A stretch of DNA of 64,000 bases from positions 441,991-505,990 of the forward strand of contig NZ_SNUH01000002.1 in the NCBI RefSeq assembly GCF_012027355.1, in the 5' to 3' direction. Position numbers and translations under genes: made by a program. This stretch comes from Thermococcus sp. M36. GTDB lineage: Archaea > Methanobacteriota_B > Thermococci > Thermococcales > Thermococcaceae. Every line of letters begins with the position of its first letter. Position 1 is the stretch's first letter. Positions 1 to 7,559 of the stretch are shown here, piece by piece. Under the pieces are notes generated by a model that saw nothing but the letters and a program-made list of their open reading frames with translations, was not told the DNA's origin and made no database searches.

Positions 1-240
1 GCCGAGGTAGCCCCAGTCGTCGGGGTCAACCTTGATGAAGGTCATCTTGAGCGGGTTGCCCTTCCAGACGTTGATTATGAGCAGCCTTTCGTAGTTCCTG
101 TCGTAGGCCTCCATGAGAAGGTCTTGGATGGTCTTCTTCCCCCTGGTCAGGTAGAGGGAGTTGGGGAACACCTTCTCCAGGTCGTGTCCGAAGCTCCTTG
201 TCCTCCTGGTCGGCCTGTGGGAAGTCGTTATCAGCATCAT
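1..240 (-). CDS. Brix-domain ribosome biogenesis protein (3' end outside window)
   Basis: Partial gene: 80 codons are visible before the window edge. The N-terminus reads MMLITTSHRPTRRTRSFGHD, which matches the start of archaeal Brix/IMP4-like proteins. These bind rRNA precursors and help assemble the large or small ribosomal subunit. The two start codons at 240 and 237 are adjacent; homologues usually begin MLITTSHRP, which favours 237. It lies downstream of rpoP and rpl37ae on the same strand, as in the archaeal exosome/ribosome superoperon, so co-transcription is likely. The C-terminal part of the domain cannot be judged. Confidence 0.85.
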   Translation of the reverse strand, partial: MMLITTSHRPTRRTRSFGHDLEKVFPNSLYLTRGKKTIQDLLMEAYDRNYERLLIINVWKGNPLKMTFIKVDPDDWGYLG

Positions 241-293
241 AGCCCTCACTCAAAACCCGCTTTGGACGATAAAAGGCTTTCGAAACGAAAGAA

Positions 294-443
294 TCAGATC
301 GCCTTAACGCGCCTGGCCACTCTCGGCCTGGGCTTGTAGAGTATCTTGCTGCCGCAGTAGGGGCAGCGAACCTCTCTGGTGTTCTCGAGGTCGAGCTCGA
401 CCTCCTTTCCGCATTTCGCACAGCGGTAAACGGCCATCACCAT
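294..443 (-). CDS. rpoP: DNA-directed RNA polymerase subunit P (Rpo12/Rpc10-like)
   Basis: A 49-residue protein with a single zinc ribbon: Cys-Ala-Lys-Cys near residues 8-11 and Cys-Pro-Tyr-Cys near residues 26-29, followed by the basic tail RPRVARRVKAI typical of RpoP. It is a small structural subunit of the archaeal RNA polymerase. The start at 443 gives MVMAVYRC, matching homologues; a second ATG six bases downstream is possible. It sits between rpl37ae and the Brix gene, with short gaps in one direction, so it is probably part of one operon. Confidence 0.92.
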   Translation of the reverse strand: MVMAVYRCAKCGKEVELDLENTREVRCPYCGSKILYKPRPRVARRVKAI

Positions 444-470
444 AGCTATCACCCGAATAGAAGGAAGGGA

Positions 471-731
471 TCAGGCCTTAGAGGCCGTGACGCGCTTGGC
501 AACTTTTCCTGCCGGAGTGGTCGGCAGGTAGGCACCGCCGGCGAATGTGGCGCCGCACTTCTGGCACTGCCATATACCGGTACTTATCCTCCGGACCGCC
601 TTCCTTCCACATACCGGGCAGACGTGCTTCTGCTTCATCTTGGCCTCAACGGCCGCGACCCTTCTCCTTATCTTGAGACCGTACCTGGGACCGAACCTTC
701 CAGCGGAACCGACCTTGGTAGTCCTTCCCAT
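471..731 (-). CDS. rpl37ae: 50S ribosomal protein L37Ae
   Basis: An 86-residue zinc-ribbon ribosomal protein. It begins [18 protein letters not shown], has CPVCG and CQKCG cysteine pairs at about residues 38-42 and 56-60, and ends with a Lys/Arg-rich tail. The protein belongs to the archaeal/eukaryotic large subunit. GTG at 740 and ATG at 737 are in frame upstream, but the Shine-Dalgarno sequence GGGGTGA is spaced about five bases from the ATG at 731, so that start is preferred. First gene of the rpl37ae-rpoP-Brix cluster. Confidence 0.95.
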   Translation of the reverse strand: MGRTTKVGSAGRFGPRYGLKIRRRVAAVEAKMKQKHVCPVCGRKAVRRISTGIWQCQKCGATFAGGAYLPTTPAGKVAKRVTASKA

Positions 732-787
732 GAGCATCACCCCTAATTATCAACGATTTTCTCGACTGGAGAGTGTTCCCGGAGACG

Positions 788-803
788 TTTTATAAACCTT
801 TGC
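788..803 (-). promoter_or_regulatory. BRE/TATA promoter of the rpl37ae operon
   Basis: On the minus strand GCAAAGG is followed by TTTATAAAA. This is a BRE-TATA pair about 57 bases upstream of the L37Ae start, predicting transcription from near 765. A second BRE/TATA-like pair, GAAAGG-TTTATTAG, lies at about 835-846 in the same direction, so the operon may have tandem promoters. Confidence 0.6.
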
Positions 804-986
804 ATAACTCCGGACATCGGGCGGGCTCTTTCCTAATAAACCTTTCGGGGATGTCCCTGGCAATGAACGGGGATTCCCAGATGGCACCGGCCAGACCAGT
901 GATAATAGCTAAATAATCACAAGAAAAAGCACCTCCGACGAACCACAGAACGGAACTGCCCAAATGTTGCCCTGAAAATTGCATGA

Positions 987-1074
987 TGGTGCGGGGGCGG
1001 GGATTTGAACCCCGGAACCCCTGCGGGAGTGGATCTTGAGTCCACCGCCTTTGACCAGGCTCGGCAACCCCCGC
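987..1074 (-). tRNA. tRNA-Leu (CAA anticodon)
   Basis: A complete cloverleaf with acceptor GCGGGGG paired to CCCCCGC, T-loop GGTTCAAATCC, and anticodon loop CTCAAGA (CAA at 1036-1038). It has a long variable arm and discriminator A followed by an encoded CCA (987-989). A minus-strand TATA box, TTTATAAG, at 1109-1116 is the expected distance upstream. No intron is visible. Confidence 0.95.
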
Positions 1075-1161
1075 TCGCGAGGGTTCGAGAATAATGACCC
1101 CAAACTCGCTTATAAATTTAACTCAGAAAGTCCCAAAAAGAACAGGAACAGCGAACGGGGA

Positions 1162-1845
1162 TTAGCGCTCCATCCTTTTGACGCCTTCTCTAGTTCCCAC
1201 GAGCACGATGTCGGCTATGTCGGCGAAAATGCCGTTCTCAACGACACCCGGGATGTTGTTCAGCTCTATCTCAAGGTCGAGGGGGTCGTCTATCCTGTAA
1301 AAACGTGCGTCCAGAATGAAGTTCCCATTGTCCGTGACGACTGGTCCATCCTTCCTGCTGGCCATTCTCAGCTCCGCCGTCGCGTTGAACACCTCAAGCT
1401 CCTCGGCTATGGCACGCCATGCGGCCGGGATGACCTCGATCGGGACGGGCACTCTCTGACCCAGCCTTTCGACAAGCTTGCTCTCGTCCACGAGGACGAG
1501 GAAGGTGCCGGCGCGGTACTCTATTATCTTCTCCATCGTGAGGGCAGCGCCGCGGCCCTTTATGAGGTTGAGGTGGGGGTCAACCTCGTCGGCCCCATCA
1601 ACGGCTACGTCTATTGCGTCAACCTCATCCAGGCCGAGGACGGGGACACCGTTCTCAAGGGCAAGAAGCCTCGCCTGGTACGAGGTGGGGATGCCGTAGA
1701 CGTCCTCAAGCTCCCCCTCCATGATGAGCTTGCCCAGGTACTCAATAAAGTAGGCAGTGGTGGAGCCTGTGCCGAGGCCGACGACCATGTCGTCCTCTAT
1801 GAACTTGAGGGCCTCACGTGCAACTGCCTTTTTTAGCTCCTCCAT
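1162..1845 (-). CDS. rpiA: ribose-5-phosphate isomerase A
   Basis: A 227-residue enzyme interconverting ribose 5-phosphate and ribulose 5-phosphate. In archaea lacking the oxidative pentose pathway it supplies ribose for nucleotides from the ribulose monophosphate route. Diagnostic motifs are GLGTGSTT near residues 24-31 (phosphate loop), DVAVDGADEVD near residues 79-89 (catalytic Asp), and KGRGAALTMEKI near residues 95-106 (catalytic Glu/Lys). Length is normal. The ATG lies just five bases past the stop of the upstream membrane protein gene, so the two are probably translated from one mRNA. Confidence 0.95.
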   Translation of the reverse strand: MEELKKAVAREALKFIEDDMVVGLGTGSTTAYFIEYLGKLIMEGELEDVYGIPTSYQARLLALENGVPVLGLDEVDAIDVAVDGADEVDPHLNLIKGRGAALTMEKIIEYRAGTFLVLVDESKLVERLGQRVPVPIEVIPAAWRAIAEELEVFNATAELRMASRKDGPVVTDNGNFILDARFYRIDDPLDLEIELNNIPGVVENGIFADIADIVLVGTREGVKRMER

Positions 1846-1849
1846 AGGC

Positions 1850-2203
1850 TCACCCCGCCACCGTGCCGTTGTGGGTAAGCTGATAAAGGAGGCTCTGGTT
1901 CGAGTAGAACTGGGGCTGGAAGTTCGTGAGCACAGTGTAGCTCAGCATCGTGAAGTACAGCCAGAACAGGAACCATCCGAAGAACGCCTTTCTGAGTATG
2001 AGGCGCTCCTCTTCGATGTCGGGCGGAAGCTCCTTTATTATCGCCATGACCACCTTGTCCACAACAAGAAATAGGGCCAAGCCTACCACCCAGCCGTACT
2101 GAAACCTAGCCGCAGCCGCACCGCTGATGAGCCCGGTGATTAGTCCCCACATGTATACTGAGAGCGAAAACTTATGCTCGATAGCAAGCTTCACGTTCTT
2201 CAC
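1850..2203 (-). CDS. small conserved membrane protein, function unknown
   Basis: A 117-residue protein starting with GTG. I do not recognise the family. Hydrophobic segments at about residues 14-33, 38-56 and 72-92 predict three membrane helices; the N-terminus is short and basic, and a charged loop (PPDIEEERLILRK) separates helices 2 and 3. It lies directly upstream of rpiA on the same strand with a five-base gap, suggesting an operon but giving no clear functional hint. Confidence 0.7.
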   Translation of the reverse strand: MKNVKLAIEHKFSLSVYMWGLITGLISGAAAARFQYGWVVGLALFLVVDKVVMAIIKELPPDIEEERLILRKAFFGWFLFWLYFTMLSYTVLTNFQPQFYSNQSLLYQLTHNGTVAG

Positions 2204-2248
2204 CTACGGTTAGCTTTTAAAGGAGCTTTTAAAATCTTTTCCGTCCCA

Positions 2249-3583
2249 TCATTCCGAGAGCGTCTCAAGGAACCTCCTGCCCTTCTCTGTCAGGGTGTAG
2301 TAAACCCTCCTTCCCCGCCTGTACGCCTCCCGTATCAGGCCGAGGCTCTCAAGCTCGCGGAGATGCTGATACACCGCCTGATACTTAAGCGGCTTCCTGA
2401 GAGACTCCCACACCTCGTAGCCGTACATGGTTCTCTCGCCCAAGAGGCGGAGTATTTCCAGCTTCGTCCCCCCGATGGCAAACTTCTCCCTGGTCTCGGC
2501 GTAGTGCCCCTTGAGGCCAGAGCTAGTTACGATTAGGGCTATCCTGTCGTCCTTCTCGAAGTAGCCTTCCTCGGCCAGCTTGAGCAGGGCCGGAACTATC
2601 ACCGCCGAAGCATACTCCGCGAATATGCCCTCCCTGGCAAGAAGCTTCTCACCGAGGTCGAGCTCGTCCTCACCGACAAGGACTGCAGTCCCGCCGCTCT
2701 CGTGTATCGCCTCAAGGGCAAGCTCCTTCATGACAGGGTTCTTAACGTAGAGGGCCAGGGCCTTCGTGGGCTCGGCCTTCGGTTCTGTCCCGAGAACCTC
2801 GCTCGCTATCGGGGAGCACTTCTCAGCCTGAACGGCGATGAGCTTTGGCATCTCCTCCAAGAGCCCGAGCTCCCTGAGCTCAGTAAAGCCCTTGTAGATG
2901 CTGTACAGGTTGCTTCCACTCCCCGTGGGAACCACGACGTGGGTCGGCTTCAGCTCCTCCCAGAGCTCGAAGGCGAGCGTCTTCTGTCCCTCAAGACCTA
3001 TCAGGTTGCTCTCCGGGGTGACGTTGTACAGCCCCCTCCCCTCGGCGAGGCCCTCGGCATAGCTTATCCCTTCGTCGACGCTCTCGCCGTAGCGTAGAAC
3101 CTTGGCCCCGAAGGCGACTACCTGGTTGAGCTTCCCGGACTCTATCATCTTCGGTACTACCGTGTAGGCCTTCCTCCCGGCTCTGGCAGCATAAGCGGCG
3201 AGGGAAGCTGCCGCATTGCCGTTGCTCGCAACCACAAAACCGTTTTGAGCGTAAGGAAGTCCGTAGGAGACCGCCACAGTGATGAGCCTGTCCCTGAATG
3301 AGCCCGTCGGATTCCTCGTCTCGTCCTTGATGAAGACTTTGAGACCGAGCTCTTCACCGAGCTTGGCCCTGAGAAGGGGCGTCCCCCCCTCGTGGAGGGT
3401 TGTTACCTCGGGGACGTTCGGGAGGAGCTCCCTATACCTCCAAACGCCGGGTTTTCTTTTCTCCCACGCTGAAACTTCAACGGAGTCGTAATCGTAGGTT
3501 ATCCTAAGCGGCTCCCCGCAGGAGCACCTGGGGGGAATAAAGGAGGAGTAGAGCCTGCCACAGGAGGGGCAGCGAACCTCCAT
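2249..3583 (-). CDS. threonine synthase-like PLP-fold protein with C-terminal winged helix; Schiff-base lysine replaced by Arg
   Basis: A 444-residue protein. Residues 1-25 form a zinc ribbon (CPSC and CSC pairs). Residues about 60-365 are a fold-type II PLP domain of the threonine synthase family, with the loops ASNGNAAAS and PTGSGSN preserved. The normal TGSFKDR motif reads TGSFRDR (Arg97, codon AGG), so the lysine that holds PLP is missing. Residues about 373-444 resemble a PadR-type winged helix (TMYGYEVWESL ... RRVYYTLTEKG). In-frame starts exist at 3604 (GTG overlapping the fttA stop) and 3589; GGAGTGA spacing favours 3583. It follows fttA directly. Commonly it would be annotated thrC; I think a regulatory role is more likely. 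Confidence 0.8.
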   Translation of the reverse strand: MEVRCPSCGRLYSSFIPPRCSCGEPLRITYDYDSVEVSAWEKRKPGVWRYRELLPNVPEVTTLHEGGTPLLRAKLGEELGLKVFIKDETRNPTGSFRDRLITVAVSYGLPYAQNGFVVASNGNAAASLAAYAARAGRKAYTVVPKMIESGKLNQVVAFGAKVLRYGESVDEGISYAEGLAEGRGLYNVTPESNLIGLEGQKTLAFELWEELKPTHVVVPTGSGSNLYSIYKGFTELRELGLLEEMPKLIAVQAEKCSPIASEVLGTEPKAEPTKALALYVKNPVMKELALEAIHESGGTAVLVGEDELDLGEKLLAREGIFAEYASAVIVPALLKLAEEGYFEKDDRIALIVTSSGLKGHYAETREKFAIGGTKLEILRLLGERTMYGYEVWESLRKPLKYQAVYQHLRELESLGLIREAYRRGRRVYYTLTEKGRRFLETLSE

Positions 3584-3600
3584 TCCCATCACTCCAGGGT

Positions 3601-5556
3601 TCACTTGAGCCTTATGGCGTCGAGGTTGTTCGGGGCGCGCGTTGAGATGCCGAACTTCTTGTGGATGCTGGTGCTCAGATCAAGGCACTTGTGGGGCTCC
3701 CCGTGGACGGTTATCACCCTCTCAGGCCTCGGCCTCAGCCTGGCTATGTAGCTGATGAGCTCCCTCCTGTCCGCGTGGCCGGAGAAGCCGTCTATGGTGT
3801 GAACATCCATGTTGACCTTGACGACCTCGGTCTTTCCGCCCTCTCCAACCAGCGGTATCTCGCGCAGGCCCCTCTGCACCTGCCTTCCGAGGGTTCCCTC
3901 TGCCTGGTAGCTGACGAATATTATGCTGTTCTTTGGATCGGGGGCGAGCTGCTTGAAGTACTCGACGCTCGGTCCGCCGACAAGCATGCCCGAGGTCGCT
4001 ATGATTATCGCAGGTTCGCCGGAGTCTATGATGTCCTGCCTCTCCCTGCTGTTGGCGACCGGTTTGAATATCGGGTTGAGGAACGGGTTGTAGCCCTCGT
4101 GGAATATCTGCTCGCGGAGGTGCCTGCTGAGGTACTCCGGATAGGCAGTGTGTATGGCGGTGGCCTCCCATATCATTCCGTCGAGGTATATCGGAACCTC
4201 TATACCCCCAACGCGAGCATACTCTTCAAGAACCATCATTATCTCCTGTGCCCTGCCGACGGCCATGGCCGGGATGAGAACCTTACCCTTCCTCCGTATC
4301 GTCTGGTGGATGACCTCTATGAGCCTCTTCTCCGCCTCCTCACGCGGCATCTGGTAGTCGTTGCCCGCACCGTATGTGGACTCCATGACAAGGGTTTCAA
4401 GCCTCGGGAACCTGCTCACAGCCGGCTCGAAGAGCCTCGTCGGGATGAACTTAAAGTCTCCGGTTACGGCTATGTTGTGCAGTCCATTTCCAATGTGGAG
4501 GTGGACTATCGACGAACCGAGGATGTGGCCCGCGTTGTGGAGGGTGAGCCTCATATCAGGGGCTATATCGCGAACCTCACCGTAGTCGAGGGTTATGGTG
4601 TGCTTGATGACTTCCTTTATGTCCCTTGGTCTGTAGAGCGGCTCAACACCGTTCATCTGCTGGATCTCTATGAAGTCCTGCTGGAGGAGCACCATGAGAT
4701 CCCTCGTCGGCGGCGTCGTGTATATCGGCCCGTCAAAGAGCTTGTAGCGGAAGAGGTAGGGGAGCATTCCGCTGTGGTCAAGGTGGGCGTGGGTTATGAT
4801 GATTGCGTCGAGTAATCCAGCATCGAGCACGTAGCGGAACTCGGGGGCGTCAAAGTGCGGGAAGGCCTTCTTGGGGTCGCGCAGAGCGGCTATGTTCACG
4901 CCGAAGTCCACCAAAACGTAGCTCTCGTTTGTCTGAACCAGAAGGGCGCTCCTTCCGACTTCCCTAAAGCCCCCTAGGCCGGTAATCCTTATCCACTCGC
5001 TCTTGAGTTCCGGCTTGCGGTAGATGTTCCTGCCGACCTGCCTGAGGAACTTCCTCCTGTCTTTGGCTTCCGCCTGGAGTATCTGTCTTATCGAGTAAAT
5101 CGTCTGGCTCTGGAGGGGAGGAGTTCTTATGACCCTAGGGGCCCAGTGAACCTTCTGGGTTATGAGCCTCAGGGTTTCCCCGTTCTTACCGATGACAAGA
5201 CCCGGCTTTCTGGCCTCTATGAGAACCTCACCGACGGAGGGGTCAAAGCTTATGTTGGTTATTTCAGCCTCAGGAGGGACGAGCTGTTTAATCATCTCCT
5301 CTGCCCTCTCCGGAGGGAGAAGAACCTCCGGGTCGGGGCGGACGCTGATGCGCTTTTTTAGAACCTTGGCGAGGTTCTTGATGAGTTCACCGTCCCTCAT
5401 TATTGCCTCTGGGTTCTTGACGTATATCACCAGCTCTGGTCCCTCGAACTCCACCTCTGTTATCCTGGCCTCCCTGGGAACCATCTGGCTTATTACTGCC
5501 TTTATATCACGCAGAATGTCATCAACAAATGTCTCTCTCCTTATCAAAGTCACCAC
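3601..5556 (-). CDS. fttA: transcription termination factor FttA / aCPSF1 beta-CASP ribonuclease
   Basis: A 651-residue archaeal CPSF1 homologue, the general transcription termination factor that cleaves nascent RNA at U-rich sites. Residues about 1-170 hold two KH-type RNA-binding regions (GKNGETLRLI lies in the second). A metallo-beta-lactamase core follows with THAHLDHSG (metal ligands), and a beta-CASP domain ends with a C-terminal GHADRREL and VHGEPHK metal-binding segments. Length is as in other Thermococcales. GTG codons at 5556 and 5553 and TTG at 5547 could each start translation; the ribosome binding site GAGGTGGTGA overlaps the first two. It lies one base downstream of psmB and touches the next gene, indicating tight coupling. 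Confidence 0.95.
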   Translation of the reverse strand: MVTLIRRETFVDDILRDIKAVISQMVPREARITEVEFEGPELVIYVKNPEAIMRDGELIKNLAKVLKKRISVRPDPEVLLPPERAEEMIKQLVPPEAEITNISFDPSVGEVLIEARKPGLVIGKNGETLRLITQKVHWAPRVIRTPPLQSQTIYSIRQILQAEAKDRRKFLRQVGRNIYRKPELKSEWIRITGLGGFREVGRSALLVQTNESYVLVDFGVNIAALRDPKKAFPHFDAPEFRYVLDAGLLDAIIITHAHLDHSGMLPYLFRYKLFDGPIYTTPPTRDLMVLLQQDFIEIQQMNGVEPLYRPRDIKEVIKHTITLDYGEVRDIAPDMRLTLHNAGHILGSSIVHLHIGNGLHNIAVTGDFKFIPTRLFEPAVSRFPRLETLVMESTYGAGNDYQMPREEAEKRLIEVIHQTIRRKGKVLIPAMAVGRAQEIMMVLEEYARVGGIEVPIYLDGMIWEATAIHTAYPEYLSRHLREQIFHEGYNPFLNPIFKPVANSRERQDIIDSGEPAIIIATSGMLVGGPSVEYFKQLAPDPKNSIIFVSYQAEGTLGRQVQRGLREIPLVGEGGKTEVVKVNMDVHTIDGFSGHADRRELISYIARLRPRPERVITVHGEPHKCLDLSTSIHKKFGISTRAPNNLDAIRLK

Positions 5557-5557
5557 C

Positions 5558-6169
5558 TCACTTTAGAAGAGCCTCTATCTCCTCCTTGCTCAACTCCCTG
5601 TAACCGTCTTTTGTCACGGTAACGAGGGTTATTCCATCACCAGTGAAAACATCACGCCTCGTGGCTATCTTTATCGCCCTGAGGGCAAGCCTGACACCCT
5701 CTTCAAGCTCTATGTCTTCGCTATACCCATCCTCAAGAACCGCGAAGGCAAACTCCATTCCCGAGCCTGCGGCGGTGAACCTGTCCTCGGTAACACCGCC
5801 GGACATGTCTATCGAGTACAGCCCGGGCTTCTTATCATAGCCCGCTATGAGAAACCACCCAAAGTAGGGCATAAACCTGTTGCCGTGAAGGATGTTAGAA
5901 GTCAGCGTAGCAAAGGCCCTGACGCTCATCTCCCTGCCAACCTTGGCCCTGTAAAGCCTGGCCTCTGCCCTCAGGAGCCTCACTAGCGAGAGTATGTCGC
6001 CGACGCTCCCTGCACCTGCCAGGGCAAGGTGGTCGTCTATCTGGAACACTTTGGTAACTTCCTTTGAAAGCACCATGTTGCCGAGCGATGCCCTCCTGTC
6101 CGCCGCTAGGACCACGCCGTCTTTACATACAATGCCGACCGTAGTCGTTCCCTTTAGCTGTTCAGCCAA
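5558..6169 (-). CDS. psmB: 20S proteasome beta subunit
   Basis: A 203-residue beta subunit, made with a short propeptide MAEQLKG that is cleaved to expose Thr8 in GTTTVGI as the N-terminal nucleophile. The conserved Asp and Lys (AADRRAS, near residue 24; [10 protein letters not shown], near residue 40) and the GSGMEFA/SYSEDI-type region are present. It degrades unfolded proteins together with the alpha ring and PAN. The start codon is TTG, preceded by GGGGTG at suitable spacing; no better start exists. First gene of the psmB-fttA-threonine-synthase-like cluster. Confidence 0.95.
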   Translation of the reverse strand: MAEQLKGTTTVGIVCKDGVVLAADRRASLGNMVLSKEVTKVFQIDDHLALAGAGSVGDILSLVRLLRAEARLYRAKVGREMSVRAFATLTSNILHGNRFMPYFGWFLIAGYDKKPGLYSIDMSGGVTEDRFTAAGSGMEFAFAVLEDGYSEDIELEEGVRLALRAIKIATRRDVFTGDGITLVTVTKDGYRELSKEEIEALLK

Positions 6170-6235
6170 CTACAACACCCCTGGAATTTGGTTTTTTTAG
6201 AATAGAAGAACCCTACACCCGCAGTTTAGGGGAAT

Positions 6236-6250
6236 AGTATTTAAAGGTTT
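6236..6250. promoter_or_regulatory. symmetric TATA element between psmB and the 388-aa gene
   Basis: The sequence TATTTAAAGG reads as a TATA box on both strands. On the minus strand it is preceded by CGAAACC (BRE) and predicts a start near 6213 for psmB. On the plus strand it predicts a start near 6270, about 18 bases before the ATG at 6288. No other TATA-like element is visible in this divergent gap. Confidence 0.5.
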
Positions 6251-6287
6251 CGTCCAGAATGAGGTCTGGATCAAGCGGGGTGGTATA

Positions 6288-7454
6288 ATGAAGAAAGAGG
6301 TAATACTCCTCACGGGGCCGCCGCTCAACGGCAGGGACGAATACATAACTGAGGCATTGAATCTCGCCGGCGGGGAGAGCTATGCCTACTACCACGTTTT
6401 TGACTACATCAGGGAAGTCGGCAAGGAGAGGGGCGTTAAAATAACCCGAAAGAACGTCCTCGACTTCGCAATAAACCACCAGGATCTTATGAACGAGATA
6501 CGCGATGAGGCCTTTGAACGGATAAGAAAGGAGATAGACGGGAGCGATAAAAGGTATCACCTCGTCTCAACCCCCAGTTTGTTCCGGTGGGGGAGTGGGA
6601 GCGTCATAGGGTTCACCCTCAGCAACCTCAAGCTTATCCAGCCCAACAGGGTGATAATAGTCCTTGACGATGTCCTCTCTGTCAGGAGAAGGATAATCAA
6701 CGACCCCGAGTGGTTCGAGCGCTTTGGGAAGAATCCCGAGAACATAAGGCTGACCACCCTAGTCATGTGGCGTGAGGATGCCATCAACCACGTGAAAACT
6801 CTCGTCCACGAGCTGAAGAAGGATGGCTTTGAGGTTCGCTACGTTCTCCAGTTCGGCATAAGGCATCCCCCTGAAGTTTTCCTTGACCTGCTGTTCCATG
6901 AGGACGAGAAGCCCCTCGTCTATCTCAGCTACCCAATGACGGGCCACGAGGAGGAGTACTACCACAGGGTCAGAGACTTCTACAACAAGCTCACAGGGCA
7001 CTTCACCGTCCTCGACCCCGGCGCTCTGGACGACTGGTGGGTGGTTGCCGAGTACGACGCCCAAGTCAATGCCAACCCATCAATAAAGCGCATCAGGATA
7101 AAGCACCTGCTGGACGGCGAGGAGGTTGAGGAGCTCGACAGGGAAGACATAGAGCAGGCGACGGACATACTGAGGAGGCAGCTCGTCGAGAGGGACTTTA
7201 ACCTCGTTGATGTGAGCAAGGCCATAGCGGTTTATCACTACGCGGAAGGCGTCTCGGCTGGTGTAATCAGTGAGATGGCAGAAGCTTACAGAACTTTAGC
7301 GGCCATATACCTCTACTACCCATTCGAAAGGCGCCCAAGCCCGTTCATGGAGTTCTACGGCATGCAGAATCCCTCACGCAGGACGATGTTCAAGGATGAA
7401 GACGAGATGATAAAGGCCATGGTCGAGGAGAAGGACTACTGGGCTAAGGTCTGA
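6288..7454 (+). CDS. fusion of adenylate-kinase-like domain and nucleoside deoxyribosyltransferase-like domain, function unknown
   Basis: A 388-residue protein not assigned to a pathway. Residues 1-200 resemble a P-loop nucleoside kinase: beta strand EVILLTG, then PPLNGRDEY in place of the Walker A motif, and hydrophobic strands VIIVLDD further on. The Walker Lys and Ser/Thr are Arg and Asp, so phosphoryl transfer is doubtful. Residues about 208-345 begin LVYLSYPMTG and contain ALDDWWVVAEYD and AVYHYAEGVSAGVISEM, resembling nucleoside 2-deoxyribosyltransferase-like folds. ATG is preceded by GGGGTGG. It is divergent from psmB. A nucleotide-sensing or nucleotide-salvage role is only a guess. 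Confidence 0.75.
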   Translation: MKKEVILLTGPPLNGRDEYITEALNLAGGESYAYYHVFDYIREVGKERGVKITRKNVLDFAINHQDLMNEIRDEAFERIRKEIDGSDKRYHLVSTPSLFRWGSGSVIGFTLSNLKLIQPNRVIIVLDDVLSVRRRIINDPEWFERFGKNPENIRLTTLVMWREDAINHVKTLVHELKKDGFEVRYVLQFGIRHPPEVFLDLLFHEDEKPLVYLSYPMTGHEEEYYHRVRDFYNKLTGHFTVLDPGALDDWWVVAEYDAQVNANPSIKRIRIKHLLDGEEVEELDREDIEQATDILRRQLVERDFNLVDVSKAIAVYHYAEGVSAGVISEMAEAYRTLAAIYLYYPFERRPSPFMEFYGMQNPSRRTMFKDEDEMIKAMVEEKDYWAKV

Positions 7455-7469
7455 CCGGGACGTTCATTC

Positions 7470-7559
7470 TTTAATAATATATTAATTTTTTATATAACCC
7501 TCAGGACGCGCCGACATGAATTAAGCGGAACAGAAACGAATTAGAAAAAGGGGAAGAAA
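7470..7559. terminator. convergent oligo-T termination region
   Basis: Between the 388-aa gene and gdhA the plus strand has T-rich TTAATTTTTTATAT at about 7482-7495. The minus strand has TTTCTTCCCCTTTTTC at about 7544-7559. These U-rich tracts fit archaeal termination for both convergent genes. Confidence 0.5.

Noticed and set aside
1036-1836. Long open frame opposite rpiA
   Set aside because: It is the shadow of rpiA on the other strand, begins inside the tRNA-Leu region, and has no ribosome binding site or recognisable domain.
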